Shown piece after piece: positions 18,253 to 26,521 of a stretch of DNA of 64,000 nucleotides. The notes beneath the pieces were generated by a model. The model was not told the DNA's origin, did not search any database, and worked only from the letters and a program-made list of their open reading frames with translations. Numbering within the stretch: the stretch's first letter is position 1; each line of letters opens with the position of its first letter. This DNA is from Rosistilla oblonga. GTDB taxonomy: Bacteria > Planctomycetota > Planctomycetia > Pirellulales > Pirellulaceae. Location: the NCBI RefSeq assembly GCF_007751715.1, contig NZ_CP036292.1, positions 7,075,339 through 7,139,338 of the forward strand, written 5' to 3'. The position numbers and the translations under genes are program-made.

Positions 18253-21200
18253 TTAACGCGATTTCGACGCTGGCGACTTAGCCGCAATCAAATGCAGTTC
18301 CTCTCGATCGTCGACGCTGCAAAACAACTCGACAAGCGCCGCATGCAACTGCGTTTGCCCGATCGGTTTGGGCAGCGGGCGAACATCCAACGTCTCGTCG
18401 GACAAGATCGGACTGACCGCCGACACGACTAACATCATCGCCGCTTGCCGCGCTGCCGACTGTTGTTGAATCGCGAGACTCAGCGGATGACCTTCCCGAT
18501 CGCTGAGCGTTTCGTCAACGATCACCAGGTCGTACGTTATCCCCGCGTCGGATGCTTGTCGCAGCCGGTCCAATCCGGTTTCCAAATCGACCGCCGAATC
18601 GACCTCGATCCCCCAGTCGCGAAGCGAATCGACAAGCATGATTCGGACCGCAGGATGAGCTTGAATCACCAACACGCGGCGTGAATCGAAGCCGCGCAGC
18701 ACGTGTTCGGAGACTGCGTCCGCGGCGGAATTGGTTCGGCGAAAGTCGACCGAGAACCAAAACCGCGAACCGACACCGACATCACTCTCCACACCGATCT
18801 GGCCTCCCATCGCTTCGACGATCGCTTGGCTGATCGACAGCCCCAATCCCGAGCCTCCGTAGCGGCGGCTGATCGAACTGTCGACCTGAGAGAACGACTG
18901 AAAAACCGCTTCCAAGCGATCGGCAGGAATCCCGATCCCGGTATCTTCGACGGAGAACAGCAGCCGCGCTTCGTCGTCGTTCAGATGTTGCACTTTGACG
19001 CGGAGCGTGATCTCGCCGCGCTCGGTGAATTTGATCGCGTTGGCCATCAGATTCACAAGCACTTGCCGCAACCGATGGCTGTCCCCCAACAGATGCAACG
19101 TGGTCGGATGGTCGAGATGATAGAGCAGTTCGATATCTTTATTGACCACGCGAGCTGGCATCGCTTCCATCAGATCGTCGAGCAATTGCAGCAGTTCGAA
19201 CGGATGATCCTCCAACTCCATCGCCCCCGCTTCGACCCGCGATAGATCTAGGATATCGCTGATCAAGGTCAGCAGAGCACTGCCGCTGCTTTGACACGCG
19301 CTGACAAACCGTCGCTGCCTCGCATCCAACGGCGAATCGGCCAATAGCTCGGTCATTCCGATCACACCGTTGAGCGGCGTCCGCAGTTCATGACTCATCG
19401 TCGCCAGGAACTCGCTCTTCGCATTGCTCGCCCGCTCCGCTTCTTCTTTCGCCGCCAGCAGCGATCGTTCGCTCTCCTTGCGCTGCGTGATATCGACTTG
19501 CGTGACGACAAAATTGCAGACCTCGCCAGCTTCGTCGAACACCGGATCGATTTTCAGATCGGTCCAATAGCCTTTGCCGAACTTGTTGTAGTTATAGATT
19601 TCGGTTGCCACGTTCTGCCGCCGCTTCAGTCGGCTAATGATCTGAGCAACCGTCGCGGGATCGGTTTCGGGGCCGTGCAAAATCGTTTCGGGCCGGCGGC
19701 CGACAACATCTTCTTGCGTGTAACCAGTCAACATCGTGAACGCATGGTTCACCCACTCGACCCGCCGCAGGGAGTCGGTGATGAAGACCGAGTGCTGGGT
19801 CTTGCTGGCAACCAACGACAGTTTGGAGATCTCGCGATGCGAATCGCGGAGCTTGTCCTCGGCTCGCTTCCGCTCGACAAACAGCGCGATCGTATCGGCG
19901 ATCGCCGCCAAGCCTTCGAGCGTTTTCGCTTCCAAGCGATCGGCGGCAAACAGCGCCAAGACGCCGGCAACGCGATCGCCAACGATCAACGGATATCCCG
20001 CAAACGCGACCATTCCTTCACGCTTCGCCCACTCCGGATTGCCGATCTCGGGATCGCTGGAAACATCGTTGGTCAGATGGGGCTTGCGCGTCGACGCGAT
20101 CCGGCCAATCTTTAAACTACCTACCGGAACGCGTGCGTGACCGCCATCGATGTGCGTGTAGATCCCCGCGCTCGCTTGCAGATCGAGCATTTTTTCAGAG
20201 TGATCGACGGTCCAGATCCTAGCGAAACTGGCCCCCAGTCGATTCACCACCGCTTCGCAACATTGCTGTAACCCCGGCTGCAGTTGATCTGCCCGCGAGA
20301 GGGCGATTCCAACATCGGCCATCAAGTTCGCAACCTGAGTCCGCTCGGCCAGTCGCGCTTCGACCTGCTTGCGCTGCGAGATGTCGCGGACGATCGCGAC
20401 AAACCGCGGCGGTTCGTCGTTGGGAGCGACGTACTGGATCAGAACGTCGACGGGCACCTCCAGCCCATCCTTGCGGCGATGCAGCGTTTCGAAGCGTCGC
20501 GAGGATTGCGAATCGGCAATCAACTCCTCAAAAAATCCGCTCAGCTGATCGGTTGAGGCCGACGCGTCGATGTCGAAGATCGACATCTGCCCCAGCTCCT
20601 CTGCACTATAGCCAAGGTGTTCGATCGCGCCGCGGTTCACGTAATAGAAAAGGAAATTGTCCGGACGGAACATGAACACGCAGTCATACGTCTGGTCGAG
20701 CGTCGTCTTAAATTGATTCAGTTCCAGTTCGTGTTGCTTCCACTTTGTCAGATCGACCTGAGTTCCAACCATCCGGTAGGGACGCTCTTCGCCCACGCGG
20801 CGGACCGCGACGGCACGGGCCAACACGTGCAGATAGCGACCGTCTTTGTGTCGCATCCGACATTCGAGTTCAAGCGTGTCGACGCGACCGCTGACGCAGC
20901 GATCGATGACTTCTTTGACGCGTGGCTGTTCGTCGGGATGCAGCAGCGAAAAAGCCCACCGAGGTCCGACGCCGACTTCTTCCCGCTCATACCCCAGCAT
21001 TTCCAAAAACCGGGGCGAATAAAACATATCGCCCGACTCAAGATTCCAATCCCAAATCCCATCGTTGCTGCCGCGGACCGCTAAATTTAACTGCTCGCGA
21101 CTTAGCTGCAATTCATCCTCCAACGCCAACTGACGCGCGATCTGTTCGTCGGCGTCGCGTTTCGCCGAACGCAATTCCGCTGTGCGAACGGCGACCAAAC

Positions 21201-22290
21201 GCTGAACATGTTCGGTGCGACGCGACAGATAACAGACAAATCCGCTAGCCAAAAACGAGACCAAAATCCCCGATGCCAGCGCCAGCGTTGGGGTGCTGCT
21301 GCGACGCTTGCTGATGTAGTCGTTGTTGGCGGTGCAGTGCATCGTCCACTGTCGCCCGGCCAGTTCAAAGCTGCCGTCATGCACTAACGAGTTTGCCGAA
21401 AGCAGCCCGTAGGGTCCATGATTGGGACGCCCCGCGCCATCGACTAAGCGCGGCTTGCGGACATAGGTGACGCGGTCCTCTTGCTTCGGTTCGGTCTCGA
21501 ACAGCGAGATTTGGATTCCGACAGGAACCAACGCATCGATAGCCTCTTCGAGGACGTGATCGATCCGCAGATGAGCGACCACATAACCTCGCAACAGCGA
21601 CTCAGCGGCCACCGTAAAAGGTGCATCGGGCGACTCAAAGAAAATCGGATGGAACAATTTGACTCGCAACCCGGCCTCGCCATCGGCAGGCCGTTCGGCC
21701 GACGTCGCAACGATCCGCGGCGGGGATTCAGAACTGGCAAGCGTCTCGCGAATCTTCGGACGCGCCAAAAGGTCTTCGCCCATCGCGTTCGCCGAATCGT
21801 CCAGCGGATAGACAAACGTCACCGGCAGATAGCGATCGCGAGCCGCAGCGATCTTCAACGTCCCGTCGGCTTGCCGCTCCAGAATCTCGTTGGTCGGCAC
21901 GATCGGATCGTCTTCAAACGGGCCGCGAGAATGCCCGGCGACGTTTCGCACCCACTGGATGCGATCGAACCCGCTGGCAACGGGATCGACCGTCTCGAGA
22001 AACACTTCGAATTCCGACCGATCGACCACCGAAGAACTGTTGTACATCCCCTCGACCGCCTCGATCAGATCGATCGACCGAGCCAACCGGGCGTTAAACA
22101 CAGCGATCCGTTCGAGCGACGAGGCGTGAAATTCATTGCCGATCGCGGTGCGTTCGAGCGACCGCATCATCTGCCACAACGACAAACTTGCGATCACGCC
22201 CGAGACGAGGATCATCGCGGGCAGAATCCACTGCATCCATCGCGTTCCGCGGAACTCGCGTGCTTCGTTGGGGCTTGTTGGAAAATTCAT
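18253..22290 (-). CDS. CHASE/PAS/GAF hybrid sensor histidine kinase with degenerate receiver
   Basis: 1345 residues from the ATG at 22288-22290 (MNFPTSPNEAREFRG). Order: membrane helix (WILPAMILVSGVIASLSLW), periplasmic CHASE domain (VVDRSEFEVFLETVDPVA) to about 335, second membrane helix (ALASGILVSFLASGFVCYL), PAS-PAC, second PAS, GAF (about 655-800), third PAS, HisKA with MSHELRTPLNG (phospho-accepting H967), HATPase with NAIKF, DTGIGI and GSGLGLSI boxes, and a C-terminal receiver-like domain (about 1190-1330). In that receiver the phospho-site aspartate (D1259, VIVDETL) and the lysine (PLPKP) remain, but the acidic pair is replaced: VLVIQAHP instead of the usual VLVVDDxP. It probably cannot bind magnesium normally. 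An in-frame ATG at 22383 would add 31 residues without membrane features. Confidence 0.92.
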   Translation of the reverse strand: MNFPTSPNEAREFRGTRWMQWILPAMILVSGVIASLSLWQMMRSLERTAIGNEFHASSLERIAVFNARLARSIDLIEAVEGMYNSSSVVDRSEFEVFLETVDPVASGFDRIQWVRNVAGHSRGPFEDDPIVPTNEILERQADGTLKIAAARDRYLPVTFVYPLDDSANAMGEDLLARPKIRETLASSESPPRIVATSAERPADGEAGLRVKLFHPIFFESPDAPFTVAAESLLRGYVVAHLRIDHVLEEAIDALVPVGIQISLFETEPKQEDRVTYVRKPRLVDGAGRPNHGPYGLLSANSLVHDGSFELAGRQWTMHCTANNDYISKRRSSTPTLALASGILVSFLASGFVCYLSRRTEHVQRLVAVRTAELRSAKRDADEQIARQLALEDELQLSREQLNLAVRGSNDGIWDWNLESGDMFYSPRFLEMLGYEREEVGVGPRWAFSLLHPDEQPRVKEVIDRCVSGRVDTLELECRMRHKDGRYLHVLARAVAVRRVGEERPYRMVGTQVDLTKWKQHELELNQFKTTLDQTYDCVFMFRPDNFLFYYVNRGAIEHLGYSAEELGQMSIFDIDASASTDQLSGFFEELIADSQSSRRFETLHRRKDGLEVPVDVLIQYVAPNDEPPRFVAIVRDISQRKQVEARLAERTQVANLMADVGIALSRADQLQPGLQQCCEAVVNRLGASFARIWTVDHSEKMLDLQASAGIYTHIDGGHARVPVGSLKIGRIASTRKPHLTNDVSSDPEIGNPEWAKREGMVAFAGYPLIVGDRVAGVLALFAADRLEAKTLEGLAAIADTIALFVERKRAEDKLRDSHREISKLSLVASKTQHSVFITDSLRRVEWVNHAFTMLTGYTQEDVVGRRPETILHGPETDPATVAQIISRLKRRQNVATEIYNYNKFGKGYWTDLKIDPVFDEAGEVCNFVVTQVDITQRKESERSLLAAKEEAERASNAKSEFLATMSHELRTPLNGVIGMTELLADSPLDARQRRFVSACQSSGSALLTLISDILDLSRVEAGAMELEDHPFELLQLLDDLMEAMPARVVNKDIELLYHLDHPTTLHLLGDSHRLRQVLVNLMANAIKFTERGEITLRVKVQHLNDDEARLLFSVEDTGIGIPADRLEAVFQSFSQVDSSISRRYGGSGLGLSISQAIVEAMGGQIGVESDVGVGSRFWFSVDFRRTNSAADAVSEHVLRGFDSRRVLVIQAHPAVRIMLVDSLRDWGIEVDSAVDLETGLDRLRQASDAGITYDLVIVDETLSDREGHPLSLAIQQQSAARQAAMMLVVSAVSPILSDETLDVRPLPKPIGQTQLHAALVELFCSVDDREELHLIAAKSPASKSR

Positions 22291-22661
22291 GACTTCGATG
22301 CGAAACAAAAGCGTGATCGGACCCAATCCATCAAGCGACGCAGGGCCCAGTTGCAGCCCGCCGATCCATCCGTCGCCTCTCATCCGCGATCGGTCTCGAT
22401 CCGAGGCGAATTGCGGGCAGGGGCAAGCTCCGCGTCACATGGTCTCTCGAGCAAATCGAATCCCGCCACAGTTCGGTGCTCACCGATTTATCGTCTAAGC
22501 GAGGCGCGTGTGCCTGTAAATCAGGAGCGATTCGGTGCGGGATTAAATTGCTATCGTCCCCCTCAAACAAAACCAGCCTTGCGATCGACACAGTCGCTTC
22601 AATCGGCAAACCTCCGATCGGATTTGCCTGCGGAAACGGAGCATGTTGAGAAGAAAAACGT
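22291..22661. other. Spacer between divergent kinase and protease genes
   Basis: About 370 bp. No gene is supported on either strand, and none of the repeat families found elsewhere is seen. It should carry the promoters of both flanking genes. GAGAAG about eight bases before 22662 may be the ribosome-binding site of the protease gene. Confidence 0.5.
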
Positions 22662-25256
22662 ATGTTTGCGGTGAGCTTCCTCTCACGCTTTTCCCTCGCA
22701 AAACTACGCAACATGCCCATTCCAGACCGCCGCGATCCACTCATGCAGGGCACGTCCCGCCTGCTACGCTTCGAGACGCGACTTGCGCTCTCCGCGAGCG
22801 CCACCGCCGACGTGTTGATGGACCTATGGGACATCGATCCGCTTGCAGGAGCGCAGGCTGGCGATGCCTCGGCGTCGCAAACGTTGATGGACCAGGCGCA
22901 AGACATCTTCGAAAACTATGGCCTCGATGGTTCGGGGCAGACCGTGGCCGTGATCGACAGCGGAATCGCATACGATCACGTCGCACTCGGCGGAGGATTT
23001 GGCCCCGGTTATCGCGTCGTTGGCGGATGGGACTTTGCCGAAAACGACGCCAATCCATACGACGATGGCCCCTCCGGTTTTCATGGAACCCATGTCGCCG
23101 GAACGCTGGCCGGTTCGACCGATTCGTTTTCGGGAATCGCGCCGGGAGCCGACCTGGTCGCGCTCCGCGTGTTCGACGACTACGGTGGCGGCAACCTCGA
23201 CTGGATCGAAGACGCGCTAGCTTGGGTGCACGAGAATCGGTTCGCTTTCGAAAACCCGATCACAACGGTCAACCTGTCGCTCGGATCGGTCTTGCCGGAA
23301 GAGATGGCATCGCAGATTCAAGCGCAGCTGGAAGACGAACTTAGCCTGTTGAAAGCCGACGGGATCATGGTCTTTGCCGCTGCCGGAAACGCGTTCGACG
23401 CCGACGCTCCGTCGCAGCTAGCCTATCCCGCTGCGAGCCCCAGCGTGACGCCGGTCGGCAGCATCTCAGGAGACGGTTCGCTCAGTTCCTTCTCCCAGCG
23501 AACCGATGGAATCCTCGTCGCCCCCGGCGAATTGGTCAACAGTTCGGTCCCCGATCACGTCCTCGGCCGCGATGGCCGCATCGACGACTTCGTCAACGCC
23601 ACCGGTACCAGCATGGCCTCGCCACAGATCGCTGGAGCGGCGGTCTTGGTCCGCGAAGCGATGCTATCGGCCGGTCTCGAGACCGACGGCGACGCGGTTC
23701 TCGATCACCTTTATGACACCGCCGATCGATCGACCGACGATGCGACGGGGCTTACGTATTATCAAATCAATCTAACCCGCGCGATCGAACAATTGATCGT
23801 CGACGGCGGCGGCGGTGAAGAACCCACCGAACCGCCCGCGCCGGTCGATCCTCCCGCGATCGAACCCGAACCAATCGACCCGATCGACGAATCGATGGAA
23901 GATCTGGGTTCGGTCCAATGGACGCAGACCGAATTGGAAACCGGCCGCTGGTATACCGTCGATGCGGAGCGCGATGGAGTCCTTTCGGTCGTTCGCGGCG
24001 ATGAATCGAACGACGCGTTGCCGATCGTGATCGAGCGTGTCGGCGGAGACGCGGTCGTCGAATCGGGGACCGCGGCGCAGCGACAATACGACGTCAACGT
24101 CCAAGCTGGCGAGACGCTCCGCTTCCGCATCGATTCCAGCGCCGGAGATTCGCTGGCCGTCGAAATCGCAAACCTTGTCAGCGTTTCCGGCGGCGAGGCA
24201 CGCTTCACCGGAACCGATGCTGCCGACCGAGTCGAGATCGATCTGCGGAACGATGCGATGCTGCGGTTTGGGAATTTCGAATACCAGTTCAGCCACGGCG
24301 CGATCTCCAACCTGCAGATCCTTGGCGGCGGCGGCAACGATACCGTCGACGTGATCGGCTCGGAAGCTGTCGAAAAAGTGACTCTCCGCGTCGGCAGCGG
24401 CGAGATCGAAAACGCGTCGCTGCTGGTCCAAATGTCGGCGGTCGAAAAGGTCGCGATCGATGGCGGCGGCGGCTCCGACAGAGCCTACCTCTACGATTCC
24501 CCCGGCAACGACACGCTCTCGGCCAGCCCTGGCGACACGAAACTGTCGGGCGTCGGATTTGAGCACACAGTCACCGGGATCCACAGCATCTACGTGCACG
24601 CCACCGCTGGCGGAAACGATACAGCGTACCTGTACGATTCGGCCGGCGACGACCGCTTGGCGATCCGCCCCGAATTCACAAGCCTTCGCGGCGACGACTT
24701 CCTGAGCCTGGTCTACGGCTTCGATCGCGTTAACGCCTACGGCACCGCGGGGGGCAACGACACGGCGGACCTCTACGATTCGGCCGGCGACGATCGGATG
24801 AGTGCCAACGCGACCAATGCTTACATCAGCGGGCCGGGCTACTACAGTCAAGCGAGACACTTTGAATCGGTCGTCGGACACGCGACAGCTGGTGGTACCG
24901 ACCACGCGACGATCTATGCCGATTCAGCCGATCAGACGCTGCACAACATCGGTGGCTTGGTGCAATTGGATGCTGGCGGAGGAGCGGTCCGCGCGGCTCA
25001 AGGCTTTGAAATCGCCGAGACCTTCCTCAACGGATCGCCGATCGTTGTCACGCCGCAAGCTCTGGCTGTCGAGATCGACAGCGACCGGATCGAAGAACCG
25101 GAATATCGAGGCGTCGTGACGCTCGACGAAGACCCGACCGATCTATCGGTCTCCAAACGAGCCAACGAAATCATGGGTCTCGCCCAGTCTCGGGTCCAGG
25201 GTCCTAGCGACGACGAAGATCGCGATCTGCTGGACCAATTGTTCGCCGAACTCTAA
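22662..25256 (+). CDS. Subtilisin-like (S8) extracellular serine protease with C-terminal repeats
   Basis: 864 residues. The catalytic triad is intact: D99 in VAVIDSGIAYDH, H141 in FHGTHVAGTLAG and S317 in GTSMASPQIAGAA. Near the N-terminus RLLRFETRLALSA resembles the Arg-Leu-Leu-Ser-Ala signature found close to the start of many giant planctomycete secreted proteins, instead of a classical leader. After a Pro/Glu linker (about 380-420) and a beta-sandwich-like region, four repeats of about 47 residues carry the core GGNDTAYLYDSAGDDRL; the regular Asp/Gly/Asn pattern suggests calcium-stabilised beta structure. The C-terminus is acidic. Starts at 22662, 22713 or 22743 are all possible; the first has the better upstream purine box. 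Confidence 0.9.
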   Translation: MFAVSFLSRFSLAKLRNMPIPDRRDPLMQGTSRLLRFETRLALSASATADVLMDLWDIDPLAGAQAGDASASQTLMDQAQDIFENYGLDGSGQTVAVIDSGIAYDHVALGGGFGPGYRVVGGWDFAENDANPYDDGPSGFHGTHVAGTLAGSTDSFSGIAPGADLVALRVFDDYGGGNLDWIEDALAWVHENRFAFENPITTVNLSLGSVLPEEMASQIQAQLEDELSLLKADGIMVFAAAGNAFDADAPSQLAYPAASPSVTPVGSISGDGSLSSFSQRTDGILVAPGELVNSSVPDHVLGRDGRIDDFVNATGTSMASPQIAGAAVLVREAMLSAGLETDGDAVLDHLYDTADRSTDDATGLTYYQINLTRAIEQLIVDGGGGEEPTEPPAPVDPPAIEPEPIDPIDESMEDLGSVQWTQTELETGRWYTVDAERDGVLSVVRGDESNDALPIVIERVGGDAVVESGTAAQRQYDVNVQAGETLRFRIDSSAGDSLAVEIANLVSVSGGEARFTGTDAADRVEIDLRNDAMLRFGNFEYQFSHGAISNLQILGGGGNDTVDVIGSEAVEKVTLRVGSGEIENASLLVQMSAVEKVAIDGGGGSDRAYLYDSPGNDTLSASPGDTKLSGVGFEHTVTGIHSIYVHATAGGNDTAYLYDSAGDDRLAIRPEFTSLRGDDFLSLVYGFDRVNAYGTAGGNDTADLYDSAGDDRMSANATNAYISGPGYYSQARHFESVVGHATAGGTDHATIYADSADQTLHNIGGLVQLDAGGGAVRAAQGFEIAETFLNGSPIVVTPQALAVEIDSDRIEEPEYRGVVTLDEDPTDLSVSKRANEIMGLAQSRVQGPSDDEDRDLLDQLFAEL

Positions 25257-25303
25257 CCCGTTAGCGAAGCTTTGGATTTGCGAGCGACGACGGCTGGCAA
25301 GAC

Positions 25304-25552
25304 TTAGGCCGATTGAGCTTGAACGCGAGCCATTGCGGCGCGGCGTTGTGCTTCGCGGCGGCGATGCACCATGTCGTAGCGAGCCAGAACCAAGTGAGCG
25401 AGGTTGCCCATTCGTTGAGGTTCGTCACGCGATGTCGTTGCGGCAAACGAAGGCTGGCCGGTGTAGCGAGAATCGACGGCCGAGCGACTGGGAACCGAAG
25501 CGACGGGAACGTTGGTGGGGACGGGAGCGTCGAACAGCATCAATTGAGTCAT
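25304..25552 (-). CDS. Small conserved-looking protein with clamp-binding-like N-terminus
   Basis: 82 residues, start ATG at 25550-25552 with a GGAG box nine bases upstream. The sequence begins MTQLMLFDAPVP, then a Pro/Ser/Thr-rich middle and a basic helical C-terminus (MVHRRREAQRRAAMARVQAQ). QLMLF matches the QLxLF consensus for binding the beta sliding clamp of DNA polymerase III. No enzymatic domain is visible. I do not recognise the family. The frame is open further upstream to 25630 but without a ribosome-binding site. It is followed on the same strand by nothing and preceded by the membrane coiled-coil gene (84 nt). Confidence 0.6.
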   Translation of the reverse strand: MTQLMLFDAPVPTNVPVASVPSRSAVDSRYTGQPSFAATTSRDEPQRMGNLAHLVLARYDMVHRRREAQRRAAMARVQAQSA

Positions 25553-25636
25553 CGGATGGTCTCCAGTTCGTGGCACATGACAACAAAGCAAATGTCTTAT
25601 GTCCACAATCATTGGCGACCGGCGTGACACGTCAGG

Positions 25637-26152
25637 TCAAACCGAATTCGTCGGCTGCGGAATTTCCCCCTGCAGCCCCAGCGACAACTCGATCTCCGCT
25701 TGCGGAAGTCCCATCCGTTGCGAGATCTCTTCGGCCGAAAACCCGATCGCCGCCAAACGCTGAACCTTGCCGTAGACGCCTGGAGAATCCGACACGTGGG
25801 TGGTCGCGGCCGGATCGTCCCGCTGCAACGCTCGCAATTCCTCGACCCGTTGATCGACCCGACGCAGCAGCGATTCGACGACCAAAATCCGCGAATCCAG
25901 CTCCGCCTTCAGCTCGCGCTGCAGATCGAAGATCGACGCCTGCCACCGCAGAACCTCTTTGGGTGCGTCCGCAAGCGGTGCTCCCCGCACGGGCTTTTGC
26001 ACCTCGGCCTGCTGCGCTTTCAGCTCCCGATCGACAGCCCGGCTGCGTCCCCGCATCTTGATGTTCCGCCGCACCAAGATCCATGCCAGCAGGACCATCC
26101 CGACAAGCAGCATCATTTGAGGCAGGAACGATCCGGCTGCTAGCAATAACAT
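25637..26152 (-). CDS. Membrane-anchored coiled-coil protein of unknown function
   Basis: 171 residues from the ATG at 26150-26152. An N-terminal membrane helix (LPQMMLLVGMVLLAWILV) is followed by basic residues (RRNIKMRGRSR), placing the rest in the cytoplasm. Residues about 40-115 are charged and heptad-like, likely a coiled coil (QRELKAELDSRILVVESLLR). The C-terminal part has a helix-turn-helix-like segment (VQRLAAIGFSAEEISQRMGL) that resembles the sigma-70 region 4 type DNA-binding turn, as in several membrane-anchored planctomycete hypotheticals. Function unknown. Confidence 0.75.
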   Translation of the reverse strand: MLLLAAGSFLPQMMLLVGMVLLAWILVRRNIKMRGRSRAVDRELKAQQAEVQKPVRGAPLADAPKEVLRWQASIFDLQRELKAELDSRILVVESLLRRVDQRVEELRALQRDDPAATTHVSDSPGVYGKVQRLAAIGFSAEEISQRMGLPQAEIELSLGLQGEIPQPTNSV

Positions 26153-26521
26153 CAAAGCACCATCGGAACGGGGATCGGTAACTCAACACGCGCACACCCC
26201 TAGACATCGACAGTCAGCTAGCAGCGCATGAACAACTTGGCAAAGATTTCCAGTCGCAACGATTACAGCAGAGATCCGCCCGCGTCGCTGCCAATCGTTG
26301 CGCGGCCCCGCCGACGCCAGCGCGTGCCTTCGATCGGAACATGCGGTTAGCTCTGCCCGCACACCCTTTCCGGCGTCCCAGCATCAGCCACTAGGCCAGC
26401 AAGACAAAAAAAGGACAGCCAAAGCCAACAATCGCCCGCCCGATTCGGGTAAACTCGCGGTAACTATGGTCCTTCTCCGGGTGACCTTTCCCGCCTCTCC
26501 CTCCCGCCTGCTCGACATCTC
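26153..26521. other. Spacer before the giant fusion gene
   Basis: About 370 bp between divergently transcribed genes. No coding frame with support, no copy of the repeat families. An A-rich stretch at about 26401-26413 is the only notable composition change and could belong to a promoter. Confidence 0.45.
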
